A model generated the notes under the pieces. The model saw nothing but the letters and a program-made list of their open reading frames with translations, searched no databases and was not told the origin of the DNA. 21,030 nt of DNA from a virus: the IMG/VR virus record IMGVR_UViG_3300029319_000636, positions 1-21,030 of that record. One strand, given 5' to 3'. Shown here piece by piece: positions 15,001-21,030 of the stretch. The position numbers and the translations under genes were made by a program. Each line of letters begins with the position of its first letter. The first letter of the stretch is position 1.

Positions 15001-16719
15001 CATACTTTGAATACCAGATAAATGTTGTTGCATCGTCCAAATTCTACCTTCAAGTAAATAACGAAGACCTTGCAATTCTCCAGACTCACGAAGTCTATAA
15101 AGAGTTTTTATCGTTTCTTGTAACGCAGGATCCGCTTCGACTCCCTCTTCCTCCTCAAATTGATAACTTGAAAAGAAGCCGTTTTCATTTGCTCTTGGAT
15201 CATCGGGATCATAGTTAACTGCATCGGTTAAAGTTCCGGCCGCTGCAACACTAAAATCATCATCGCCACTTGTGGTGTTTTTATCACCAGTGTATCCTGC
15301 ATCTGGATTGTAATTTTTCAAACAACAAACGGAACAGCGATAAGCGGACCACTTTTCTTTAAGTTCTCGCTTTTCCTCTAGTTCTTTTTTCTTTTGCTTT
15401 TGCTCTTTCTTAAACTGAATAAGTTTTTTCAGAATACTACCATCATATTCAACATGATCAAACATGGGCTGCCACAAAACTCTAGAACCAGTGTCTCGAT
15501 CTTTTTTGTAAACTTCACTATATTCTGTATGTTCATTTCTCATTCTAATTTGAGGATCATTGTATATTGAGTCCTCATAGTAACCGTGCATTGTGTCATA
15601 TCTTCTGACAGCAACACTGGGAGTGTATTCTTCAAATTCATTCGAGACAATTGGATACTGTTCGATTCGTTTAATTTTGTCAAACTCTTCAAAATACGAA
15701 TATTGAACCAGTTTACCCACATTTTGATGTGTGCTTTTTGATGAAATAAAATCTAAATAAGGGTCCTCATAATTTGGATCTACACGCTCATATTCAGAGA
15801 TGAGTGCTGCGTTGTGGAATAAATTTAGTGGTGAAAAATCAGACATCGGAACAAAGTTTAAAAAGGCATTTCTTAAATCGCCAGGAGTGTTTTGTTCAAT
15901 AATATAATTTCTTACATTTCTTTCCTCATAATCACTAATGATTTTGTTTACAGACTTGTAATGCCAACCATCTAAATCTTGCCAAAACAAATAATTTGCA
16001 GCGTTAATATTCGTTTCTGGGATTGATTTTTCAACCAAATAGTTCATTAACTTTATGAGGGGGAGTTCACCAACGGGTTTTCTATGGGGGTAAAGAGTTT
16101 CATTTTTCTTCAACCAAACATAGTTTGCCGTTGGCTCAATTTCCATGTCAAGTCTGTTTGTATTTTCTTCAGATGGATTGAAAAACTTTTCCGCAAGAAT
16201 ATTTACAAGTCCCTTTTCGTCAGACTCTTCACCATCTTCCGTTGACGTTGCAATTTTTAATACAACTTCATCTGTGTCAGATTCCTCACCACCGTTATCT
16301 TCATCATACTCAAAAACAGCAGAACCCGTGTAATTGGAAAAAACGTTTTCTGAACCACCAAATTCTACAACCCATGTCAATCTTTTCTCATTACCAAGCA
16401 TCGCTCCCTGAACCTCGTCGGTTGCTGGACGAAGAGAATGAACGAAGAAACGAAGTTGCTTTCTTGAATCTTCAACTTCCGGTGTTTCAATGTCGAGAAA
16501 CAAAAGTTCACCACCAACAAGAGGTAGAGCCTCACCAATGTTATTTGGTTCATGGAACAATAGTCTCCCGTTGACACCGGCTGTAAAAATATTCTCTTTT
16601 ATCTCAAGACGATCAAAAATCTGAGTGATATCACTTCTCATGATATCAATAATTTTTCCGGATCGTTTTACAATAGCAGCAGAACGTAAATTAAAACTCG
16701 CAACGGAAGCATCAACCAT
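12010..16719 (-). CDS. Giant gp27-like baseplate hub protein with aromatic and cysteine-rich insertion
   Basis: 1569 residues from the ATG at 16719, which has AAGGA 9 bases upstream and overlaps the gp53 end by 8 bases. An upstream in-frame ATG at 16803 lies deep in gp53 and is less likely. The N-terminal part (1 to about 440) has a hub pattern: LEIKENIFTAGVNGRLLFHE, LPLVGGELLFLDIETPE, KPVGELPLIKLMNYLVEK and YLFWQDLDGWHYKSVNKII. These recall gp27-type hubs of marine T4-like phages. A charged helical segment (about 430-455) leads into an insertion of about 1000 residues with all 15 cysteines (C462 to C1448). Residues 829-910 are Tyr/Trp/Gly/Asn-rich. The C-terminal part (about 1455-1569) has LTLRPGTIINVVNP and SGKYLVSKIDHR, a typical hub ending. 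No lysozyme domain is visible. Role inferred: central hub ring and spike platform. Confidence 0.75.
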   Translation of the reverse strand: MVDASVASFNLRSAAIVKRSGKIIDIMRSDITQIFDRLEIKENIFTAGVNGRLLFHEPNNIGEALPLVGGELLFLDIETPEVEDSRKQLRFFVHSLRPATDEVQGAMLGNEKRLTWVVEFGGSENVFSNYTGSAVFEYDEDNGGEESDTDEVVLKIATSTEDGEESDEKGLVNILAEKFFNPSEENTNRLDMEIEPTANYVWLKKNETLYPHRKPVGELPLIKLMNYLVEKSIPETNINAANYLFWQDLDGWHYKSVNKIISDYEERNVRNYIIEQNTPGDLRNAFLNFVPMSDFSPLNLFHNAALISEYERVDPNYEDPYLDFISSKSTHQNVGKLVQYSYFEEFDKIKRIEQYPIVSNEFEEYTPSVAVRRYDTMHGYYEDSIYNDPQIRMRNEHTEYSEVYKKDRDTGSRVLWQPMFDHVEYDGSILKKLIQFKKEQKQKKKELEEKRELKEKWSAYRCSVCCLKNYNPDAGYTGDKNTTSGDDDFSVAAAGTLTDAVNYDPDDPRANENGFFSSYQFEEEEGVEADPALQETIKTLYRLRESGELQGLRYLLEGRIWTMQQHLSGIQSMINTCTNSGGVPPFETTRAYELATADRKNYQFADGWTFLWPCGGCYYDEPVIGADGQQEEIIEPNPDGGFPIRIKKRRFVSDINSPNCVIGAYQRSYDALQETIAEFLDYKELLFTDYDEFVNRKVYVQSKKPYLEIPEVSTNTFKNIKSITRQKIRGSRYEVLAKKQSLKEDVADSYDYFINYLGFGEEESEAPHPYYDQKLELFNGTATCSPGIKSFPYLSNSYNYEGRVWDRGNGYIKDVPVSYTVTLGVLNSYWGGRGSSWLNYYNGWGGYLPFYRNRWWYDGYWQNRYNYDYTSRGGQYYGDYWDNFNYASVSGGNVAGGFGWASYGGFIDEFESSPIWYETQLTNPPAPEPLRDENGFVIENFPREPAKYTAELSGFHVMPGVQGLGINSYVIGESYLRGDGQVNPQTADEDPKVFYNDGRNRPVFNPEKLNFGAVYGLGSIAEWFELKQEQGIFTEFVEENYQSARRFLAENQHYIRVEFEEPIGEESLEDFPYGFVRDAGSEYYLPYNVQITAGPFGRQSANYNVSVIGMDPYGFDVAVTRTDAWRTVQNNVSHDNPYLYPAEAVENEKIDPINVFYKESTFQRDAQMYGLLREETQPISNFDYFPKTWHHHLPQDPYVVTPNSIINKNHLDRLKRGETPPYYLTFGNDVFGSPFDTIGDGETFYSKHLSSTTGYSNDAQTSTYGRLWRDPAPFEEYPEENLWKYDLSGEAEYGVFSPPILPPKNQGVGEDNDYVHLLEKNFSAQFIVYGKESTPCRNYECGNTGPVNPPKREPGQTDEEYDPYLNCPMQELRPDYLGLEGNEPEPGEPITAIESAFDPELKEPTRTEIDQLEEELKVSQCDFIETELGPEYLGCVYSDPDLPYSCNCPQRGELFKDLLPFYRTKATFWSTPDKTTLLRDAHMVQLTSQTVVASLPGDLTLRPGTIINVVNPRKADAPGNEVFRRTSGKYLVSKIDHRMSLQNHIMSVTLTRDSSPQDSSGGSEPQYEQ

Positions 16720-17653
16720 AACCACCAATTCCTTCAGATGATAAAGAGATAATAGAACTCTGAGTTCCATTCTGGGAAAGGAGTTTTTTAACCTCACCCA
16801 CAATTAAACTAGCAAATTCTTTTCTAATTAAACGTATTGTATTTGAAGAGTTTTCGTCCAACTCAGTTTGAATAGTTACAACAGAAATATTTGAGTCTTG
16901 AATAATACTATCTTGTCCGTCCAAATATTTTTGTAAAACAGTTGTCACACTGGTTTTCTTTTCATTCGTCGGGTATAAGTTAACATCAAGATTGTTAAAC
17001 GCAGAGGCCGTGGTAAGTTTCAATGACGGACTTAACACATAACCATCTTTGTGTCTAAAATATAAAACGGCATTTCTTAAGTTTTCAATTCTTTTTGGTG
17101 TTAACTGATTTCCAAGAGTAGTAAACTGACCGTTTCCAGTTTCCCGAAAAACATAATATGTGCTAAGACCGCTTGTTCCCGTCGTAATTGTTGATGAGGT
17201 AAAATTGTGATTTCTTACTTCGGTTTTATTTAATGAAAAATCATGATCATAAACAACACCATAATCTCCAGAAACTGTGCCCTCTGCGGAAACATCATAT
17301 TTTGCAATAATATCACCTTTTTGAAGTTTCATTTCATCATCAAAGAAAAAAGCATATCCGGAGTATTGATTGGAAAGAACTCGATCCTGATCCGCAGAAA
17401 ATCTCGGCCATTCAGTGTTTATATTTTCTATGTCGTTTGCCATTAGGACTAACCAATACAATGATGGATCCTCATAGTATTTGTTCGCAATACCCTCAGG
17501 TCTTTCTCCATCAGTTAATGTGTAATACTCAAAAAGTTCAGGTTTATCCAAAAGACGTTTCATTTTCACATTACGAAAAATATCTAACATTTCAACTGAA
17601 ACGTCATTAGGAAATTTGTAACTTAATTTTGGAAAGTTGTTAAAATATTCCAT
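16712..17653 (-). CDS. 53: Baseplate wedge protein gp53
   Basis: 313 residues, against about 196 in T4. The N-terminal half has the gp53 signature: FEYYTLTDGERPEGIANKYY at about residues 40-59, then EDPSLYWLVLMANDI. This is a LysM-like segment that clamps the wedge to its neighbours. The extra length is a beta-rich C-terminal region with a helical end (EFASLIVGEVKKLL). The start ATG overlaps the gp48 stop as TGATG. No clear ribosome binding sequence is seen, so coupling to gp48 is likely. The 3' end overlaps the hub start by 8 bases. In T4, gp53 connects gp6 and gp25 and closes adjacent wedges into the dome. Confidence 0.9.
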   Translation of the reverse strand: MEYFNNFPKLSYKFPNDVSVEMLDIFRNVKMKRLLDKPELFEYYTLTDGERPEGIANKYYEDPSLYWLVLMANDIENINTEWPRFSADQDRVLSNQYSGYAFFFDDEMKLQKGDIIAKYDVSAEGTVSGDYGVVYDHDFSLNKTEVRNHNFTSSTITTGTSGLSTYYVFRETGNGQFTTLGNQLTPKRIENLRNAVLYFRHKDGYVLSPSLKLTTASAFNNLDVNLYPTNEKKTSVTTVLQKYLDGQDSIIQDSNISVVTIQTELDENSSNTIRLIRKEFASLIVGEVKKLLSQNGTQSSIISLSSEGIGGYG

Positions 17654-18579
17654 CAGTCAAATAACCCACTTGCATCAATACTTGAACCCGCTTGACTTGT
17701 AACAGAGGAGCGACTTCGAATTCTTCCGTTGACGTTCATATTTGGCTCTAGTTCTAAGTATTGTAAATTAATAATCGTTGCGATTGGTGCGTCGTTACTT
17801 GAGGCAAAAATGCCGTTCAGTGGTGTTTTGTCAACACTAACTTGAGTGAGAACGGAGGTTTGTGGGTTACTTGTCCAAAATTCTAAATTTGAATTCTGAG
17901 ATAACGTTTTTGCAATCCCAACTCCTGAAGGATTTGTCGTGTATGGCGTCCACGACCAAAGTGGTGGGTGAATCATTGCATTGGCAGAAATATTACCAAG
18001 AAGACTGGTTGCGGGGAAGGGAAGAGCGTATGATTCAAACGCTTTTGCAATTCTACCAATTGCTGTTGCCTCCGCAGGAGTTCTAGCGATCAATGCAAAC
18101 GAAAAGTTAAATGTTCTAGGATTTGCGGATTGGAATAAACTCTCACCCGTATCCATACTAACTCGACCAAGATTTCCACCAACAGTTAAATCAATGATAC
18201 TTTCAGTTATCGGATCAAAAATACCGCCTAAGAGACGCCGTCCCGCACCCAAAAAGTTCCCCGTCTTGAGTTTATCAAGACTACTTTTTATGACCTCAAT
18301 AAAGGGTGTTTCGTTGCTTTGATCAACTTCATAATTAACATTTGACGTTGAGTTCATATTTGTGGGCATTGGTAGTAGGATATCAACAAGTTTACCTGGT
18401 CGTCCACCGGCTGCTTTTTGTGCTCTTCTGTTACTATATCTTTTGGCTGAGAAGTTGAGCCAGTATCTAACTTCGTTTTGTCTATAAAATGGGTAATATA
18501 GTTTAACATTTTCCGTTGGATATGCTCCAACAATTTGATCGTCTATAATATCGGGATCATATTGATCTTCTTCTGCCAT
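17653..18579 (-). CDS. 48: Baseplate tail-tube cap protein gp48
   Basis: 308 residues, against 364 in T4 gp48. The middle region has the family pattern NPRTFNFSFALIARTPAEA, then GRIAKAFESYALPFPA near residues 150-190, followed by MIHPPLWSWTPY. T4 gp48 and gp54 have a comparable F-x-F-x-L-x-x-R...EA-x-x-I-x-x-x-F element in the tube-initiator fold. The N-terminus has an acidic start and the segment VRYWLNFSAKRYSNRRA. First gene of the leftward operon, with GGCGGGGG 6 bases before ATG. gp48 caps the hub and starts tail-tube polymerisation together with gp54. Its promoter must lie within or beyond the opposite-strand gp4 gene, since only 23 bases separate the two starts. Confidence 0.85.
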   Translation of the reverse strand: MAEEDQYDPDIIDDQIVGAYPTENVKLYYPFYRQNEVRYWLNFSAKRYSNRRAQKAAGGRPGKLVDILLPMPTNMNSTSNVNYEVDQSNETPFIEVIKSSLDKLKTGNFLGAGRRLLGGIFDPITESIIDLTVGGNLGRVSMDTGESLFQSANPRTFNFSFALIARTPAEATAIGRIAKAFESYALPFPATSLLGNISANAMIHPPLWSWTPYTTNPSGVGIAKTLSQNSNLEFWTSNPQTSVLTQVSVDKTPLNGIFASSNDAPIATIINLQYLELEPNMNVNGRIRSRSSVTSQAGSSIDASGLFD

Positions 18580-18591
18580 TGTTACCCCCGC

Positions 18592-18598
18592 CTAAATA
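18592..18598 (+). promoter_or_regulatory. CTAAATA motif in the divergent gp48/gp4 gap
   Basis: The 23 bases between the two divergent start codons contain CTAAATA on the plus strand, ending 4 bases before the gp4 ATG. With T4 late-promoter geometry, transcription would begin at or next to the ATG, giving a leaderless or near-leaderless gp4 message. That fits the absence of a ribosome binding sequence there. No equivalent TAAATA-core motif was found for gp48 on the other strand. Confidence 0.4.
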
Positions 18599-18602
18599 TA
18601 GT

Positions 18603-19034
18603 ATGGCATATAAAACAGTTTACAAACCGTTAAATGAATCTAAGTATGTAGGTGACTCCACCAACATTATATGTAGGTCGTTATGGGAACGTCGTGTGTG
18701 TAAATACCTTGACACAAACGAAAATGTGATAAATTGGGGGAGTGAAGAAATAACCATACCGTACATTTCTCCTCTAGACAATCGAAGGCATCGTTACTTT
18801 CCGGACTTCATCGTTAGGATAAAAGAAAATAGTGGTGACGTAAAGACAAAAGTTATTGAGGTTAAACCATTCAAACAAACAAAAAAACCAGAGCGAGGTA
18901 AAAAAAGAAAAGCCACATATGCAAACGAATGTGCTACATATGTTGTAAACCAAGCAAAATGGAAAGCAGCGGAGAATTTTTGCTCTAAAAAGGGTTGGGA
19001 ATTTCTGGTTTTAACTGAGAAGGAAATATTTTAA
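18603..19034 (+). CDS. 4: Head completion protein gp4 (PD-(D/E)xK nuclease-like fold)
   Basis: 143 residues, near the 150 of T4 gp4. Seen: SLWERRVCKYLD with E29, WGSEEITIPYISPLDNR, HRYFPDF with D68, and VIEVKP with E86 and K88. This E...D...E-x-K arrangement is the core of the TnsA-like PD-(D/E)xK nuclease fold, which the gp4 family shares. T4 gp4 is needed to complete packaged heads before tails join. The start is taken at ATG 18603, because family members begin a few residues before a K-Y-x-G-x-x-T-N-II stretch. A TTG at 18579 would add eight odd residues. No ribosome binding sequence precedes ATG 18603. A CTAAATA motif ends 4 bases before it. Confidence 0.9.
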   Translation: MAYKTVYKPLNESKYVGDSTNIICRSLWERRVCKYLDTNENVINWGSEEITIPYISPLDNRRHRYFPDFIVRIKENSGDVKTKVIEVKPFKQTKKPERGKKRKATYANECATYVVNQAKWKAAENFCSKKGWEFLVLTEKEIF

Positions 19035-19627
19035 TGGCAAAAGCAAGACACCCATCAAACCCTGATGCACTAAGATGGAAAGTCATTTCCAGAGGACTTC
19101 AACGAGCAAATCGGTTCGAGGTCTTTATCAACGTCGAGGGAATTGGTACTTTAAGTATGCCCGCACAAACGGTATCTCTTCCCGGCAGAAGTTTCCTTGG
19201 AATGCCAGACGACATCGTTGCTCAGGGTTCAAACCCACGAATAGTTCCGATGAGAAGAGCGTATGGTGGAGAAGCAACCATCCTGCTTGGTTTTTTTATA
19301 GATCAGAATTGGTTCACCAGAGCGTTTTTTGAAAAATGGTCAGACAGATTTTACCCATTAACTCAAGATGTTTCTGATGCCTACCTTGTTCGCAGTGGCA
19401 GTTATGCTAATCTTGCAGAAGGCTCAACCATGAGGATTTCTTTTTTGGATTTAGAGGACAATATTCGATGGCAAATGCGAGTCATTGAACCTTATGTTTC
19501 AACCATCATTCAAGAAACATATTCACAAGAACAAATGAATCAACTTGCTATGCTCAATGTAGCGATTGGTTTTAAAGAATACATACCCGAACTTGGATCT
19601 CTTGGGAGCAATCCAGCAAGTTATTGA
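19034..19627 (+). CDS. Tail-tube-fold protein, baseplate tube initiator gp54-like
   Basis: 197 residues. The sequence has the tail-tube style pattern: RANRFEVFINVEG near residues 24-36, MPAQTVSLPGRSF, an RAYGGEATILLGFFIDQNW beta stretch, then ISFLDLEDNIRWQMRVIEPYVSTI. The FEV-x-I, SLPGR-type and D...W-x-M-x-V-x-x-x-Y-P elements are shared by the gp19 tube and gp54 initiator proteins. T4 gp54 is 320 residues and gp19 is 163, so length does not decide. The position before gp26 and away from a sheath gene favours an initiator role, but it could be a second tube protein. Start overlaps the gp4 stop (TAATG) behind AAGGAA. Confidence 0.8.
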   Translation: MAKARHPSNPDALRWKVISRGLQRANRFEVFINVEGIGTLSMPAQTVSLPGRSFLGMPDDIVAQGSNPRIVPMRRAYGGEATILLGFFIDQNWFTRAFFEKWSDRFYPLTQDVSDAYLVRSGSYANLAEGSTMRISFLDLEDNIRWQMRVIEPYVSTIIQETYSQEQMNQLAMLNVAIGFKEYIPELGSLGSNPASY

Positions 19628-19642
19628 TAATAGGAGAAGATA

Positions 19643-20332
19643 ATGAGCATACTTGAAGCGATACAAACAACTTTACCAAAATATGAGGTGGTTATTCCGT
19701 CAACGGGATCAAAAACCACATTTAGACCGTTTTTGATGAAAGAACAAAGAGTTTTGATGATGGCAGATCCGGAAAAATCATCCGAAATGCTTTTAGCAAT
19801 TGCCGCAGTTGTTGAAAACTGTGTGGATAATGTCAATGATGCAAAAAAGATCCCAATGCACGATTTAGAGTATCTTTTTTGTCAAATTCGATCAAAATCT
19901 GTTTCTGAGATGGTTGAACCGATTTTTACTTGTCCAGAAACGGGTGAAAATATTAAAATTGGAATTGATTTAACAAAAATTGACATTTCGAGAGGCAATC
20001 CGGCCTCTGAAATTAAAATTAACGATGAAATTACCTTTCACATGCGTTCTCCAATGGTTCGGGATTATGTCGAAGAAAACAACACTGATTTTGATAGCAT
20101 TCTTTCACATTGCATTGAAAAAATTGTTGTAAAAGATGAAGTATATGAAGGTGTTTCTTTAACTGCAACCGAAAAAGAAACCATACTGGAAAATCTCACA
20201 AAGGATCAATACTATAAAGTTCAAGATTATCTTCTTGAGCAACCAAAAATTACAATAGATGCGCCATACAGAACATCGGACGGCACGGAAAGATCAATTA
20301 AACTGGAGGGAATGAAGGATTTTTTCGGCTAA
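19643..20332 (+). CDS. 26: Baseplate hub subunit gp26, with a possible -1 frameshift at its end
   Basis: 229 residues, against 208 in T4 gp26. Family marks: LPKYEVVIPSTG, FRPFLMKEQRVLMMA at about residues 29-43, MHDLEYLFCQIRSKSVSE at about 73-90, and FTCPETGENIKI. They match the T4-type gp26 hub family. AGGAGAAGA precedes the ATG. The last codons are GAT TTT TTC GGC TAA, so a T TTT TTC slippery heptamer ends 3 bases before the stop codon and is correctly phased. Slippage to the -1 frame would replace the last residue with 67 others, giving 295 residues including the gp51-like part. In T4, gp26 takes part in building the hub with gp51 and gp28. The placement directly before a tape-measure-type protein parallels tail assembly chaperones. 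Confidence 0.93.
   Translation: MSILEAIQTTLPKYEVVIPSTGSKTTFRPFLMKEQRVLMMADPEKSSEMLLAIAAVVENCVDNVNDAKKIPMHDLEYLFCQIRSKSVSEMVEPIFTCPETGENIKIGIDLTKIDISRGNPASEIKINDEITFHMRSPMVRDYVEENNTDFDSILSHCIEKIVVKDEVYEGVSLTATEKETILENLTKDQYYKVQDYLLEQPKITIDAPYRTSDGTERSIKLEGMKDFFG
20320..20326 (+). other. Candidate -1 programmed frameshift site T TTT TTC
   Basis: In the gp26 frame the bases read GA-T TTT TTC GGC TAA, which fits the X XXY YYZ heptamer with X = T, Y = T, Z = C. Both tRNAs could re-pair after a one-base backward slip. The gp26 stop is 3 bases downstream. A possible hairpin follows after two bases: CTAAGTC at 20329-20335 can pair with GAC at 20344-20346 and TTAG at 20350-20353, leaving a 3-base bulge. 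The spacer is shorter than usual for stimulatory structures, so the hairpin is weak support. Confidence 0.55.
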
Positions 20333-20529
20333 GTCTTTGCCATGACTCGTTAGAAACAATATTCAAAGTTAATTTTGATTTGTTCATACACTTTAAGATG
20401 AGTTTACTTGAAACCGACATGATGATTCCGTGGGAAAGAGACATTTATGTTGAATTAGTAAAACAACATATCGAAGAGGAAAACAAAAAGTTACGGGAAA
20501 GACAAAATGCAAGACAAACCCTTAGATAA
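20320..20529 (+). CDS. gp51-like frame, probably expressed by -1 frameshifting from gp26
   Basis: Open -1 frame entered at the gp26 slippery site and ending at TAA 20527-20529. It encodes 67 residues beyond the slip: RLSLCHDSLETIFKVNFDLF, then HFKMSLLETDMMIPWERDIY, then an EEEN-rich helix. From memory, short gp51-type baseplate assembly proteins of marine T4-like phages have a comparable S-L-x-E-x-x-x-MIP-W/F-ERDIY core. An independent start would be ATG at 20398 (43 residues) or TTG at 20380. Neither has a ribosome binding sequence, and both cut off the well-behaved residues upstream. In the -1 frame a TAA lies only six codons before the slip site. The end overlaps the next gene by 23 bases. 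Coordinates given here are of the open frame, not of a proven separate start. Confidence 0.7.
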   Translation, partial: FFRLSLCHDSLETIFKVNFDLFIHFKMSLLETDMMIPWERDIYVELVKQHIEEENKKLRERQNARQTLR

Positions 20530-21030
20530 AATTATAGACTCTCTTGGTGGAAAGAAAAAGGGGAGAAAGCGGAAGAAAGAGACTACACCAACTCCAATGA
20601 GTGAGGTTGAATTTTTCAATGCAATCCAGACCACCAGTAAGAGTGGGGGGTTTGATCAAGAAAAGTTGGAGTCTGCCACCGAAGCAAAAGAAGTTTCATA
20701 TGAAAAAGATTTTAGTGAATTAAAAGATATGGTGCAAGAAGTGTTGAGTAAGAAAACACCAAAAGAGACTAAATTCAAAAAAATTGACCCACGAGATATC
20801 AAAAAACTTGACAAATATACTTTTAAAACGGCAGTAATTAAAACTGAAAAGGGTGTAACACAACTCCCCGCATTACGCACAGGTGGTGTTGTTACAAGTC
20901 CAACACAAGCATTGATTGGTGAAAATGGACCAGAGGCCGTGGTTCCATTAGAAAAATTACAATCTCTTTACGATCAAATGCCCGGTATAAGCAGAGAAGG
21001 TTTTGGAACGTTGGTAAGAAACTTTATGCC
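20507..21030 (+). CDS. Probable tape-measure-type tail protein (partial, C-terminus beyond right edge)
   Basis: At least 174 residues from ATG 20507, reaching the window edge. GGGAAAG lies 6 bases before the start, inside the end of the gp51-like frame. Seen: a lysine/arginine-rich N-terminus (GGKKKGRKRKK at about 14-24), a charged helical part, then TGGVVTSPTQALIGENGPEA and VVPLEKL at about residues 125-152. The GGVV...ALIGE-x-GPEAV(V/I)PL motif is widespread in phage tape-measure proteins. There it more often stands in the later part of the protein, so its early position is odd. T4's own tape measure is gp29, and no gp29 similarity is visible in this fragment. Context (after gp26 and gp51) supports a hub or tape-measure role. 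Total length is unknown. Confidence 0.7.
   Translation, partial: MQDKPLDKIIDSLGGKKKGRKRKKETTPTPMSEVEFFNAIQTTSKSGGFDQEKLESATEAKEVSYEKDFSELKDMVQEVLSKKTPKETKFKKIDPRDIKKLDKYTFKTAVIKTEKGVTQLPALRTGGVVTSPTQALIGENGPEAVVPLEKLQSLYDQMPGISREGFGTLVRNFM

Noticed and set aside
14722-15021. Plus-strand 99-residue frame opposite the hub gene
   Set aside because: Antisense frame within a long conserved minus-strand gene, with no ribosome binding sequence or recognisable product.
12010-16719. A tail lysozyme (gp5-type) domain inside the hub protein
   Set aside because: No lysozyme catalytic pattern (E...D...T spacing in a recognisable helical core) could be identified in the insertion. Without a profile search this remains unsupported.
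16720-16803. A longer start (ATG at 16803) for the hub gene, adding 28 residues
   Set aside because: It would overlap gp53 by 92 bases. The added residues look like a gp53 shadow, and the ATG at 16719 has a good ribosome binding sequence and small overlap.
18579-18602. A TTG start at 18579 extending gp4 by eight residues
   Set aside because: The extra residues (LPPPKYS-like) do not fit the gp4 family start as I recall it, and the region is the promoter gap and gp48 ribosome binding sequence.
19441-19447. T TTT TTG slippery heptamer in phase within the gp54-like gene
   Set aside because: The -1 frame from here closes after about 16 codons and shows no gene-like sequence, so it is probably chance in AT-rich DNA.

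Overview
This window is a structural (tail and baseplate) module of a T4-superfamily myovirus, most likely from a marine phage. The evidence is a syntenic set of T4-type proteins: gp48, gp53, a gp27-like hub, gp25, gp6 and gp8 on the minus strand, and gp4, a gp54/gp19-like tube protein, gp26 and a gp51-like frame on the plus strand. The DNA is AT-rich. The host cannot be read from the window. The layout and fibre modules resemble marine T4-like phages such as cyanophages, but no host-derived metabolic gene is present to settle it.

Layout. A divergent switch of only about 23 bases lies near 18580-18602. Leftward from it runs one compact operon: gp48 tail-tube cap, gp53 wedge, a giant 1569-residue hub protein, gp25, gp6, a gp7-position wedge/structural protein, gp8, a tandem pair of paralogous structural proteins, and three fibre or appendage proteins. 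The last of these (collagen-like and cysteine-rich) runs off the left edge. Most junctions are TAATG, TGATG or ATGA overlaps, suggesting translational coupling. Rightward runs gp4 (head-completion, nuclease-like fold), a tail-tube-like protein, gp26, a short gp51-like -1 frame, and the start of a probable tape-measure-type protein that runs off the right edge. No stretch longer than about 60 bases lacks a gene. No tRNA, CRISPR array, insertion sequence or host metabolic gene is visible.

How the genes work together. gp6, gp53, gp25, gp8 and the gp7-position protein would form the baseplate wedges. The giant hub protein, with gp26 and gp51 as assembly partners, would form the centre. gp48 and the gp54-like protein start the tail tube, and the tape-measure candidate sets tube length. 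gp4 finishes heads. The paralogous pair and the three fibre proteins decorate the baseplate and probably touch the host.

Most notable points. (1) gp26 ends in a correctly phased slippery heptamer, T TTT TTC. The -1 frame beyond it is open for 67 codons, encodes the gp51-like protein and has no good start of its own. Together with the order tube protein - gp26 - short frame - tape measure, this matches the tail-assembly-chaperone frameshift arrangement of other tailed phages. (2) The hub protein carries an insertion of about 1000 residues. It holds all 15 of the protein's cysteines and an 82-residue stretch that is about one third aromatic. (3) Cysteine-rich segments recur in the terminal fibre (GACC-type repeats) and as an insertion in gp8. 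(4) CTAAATA late-promoter-like motifs sit inside the 3' ends of upstream fibre genes and in the divergent switch, where the motif is so close to gp4 that a leaderless transcript is possible.
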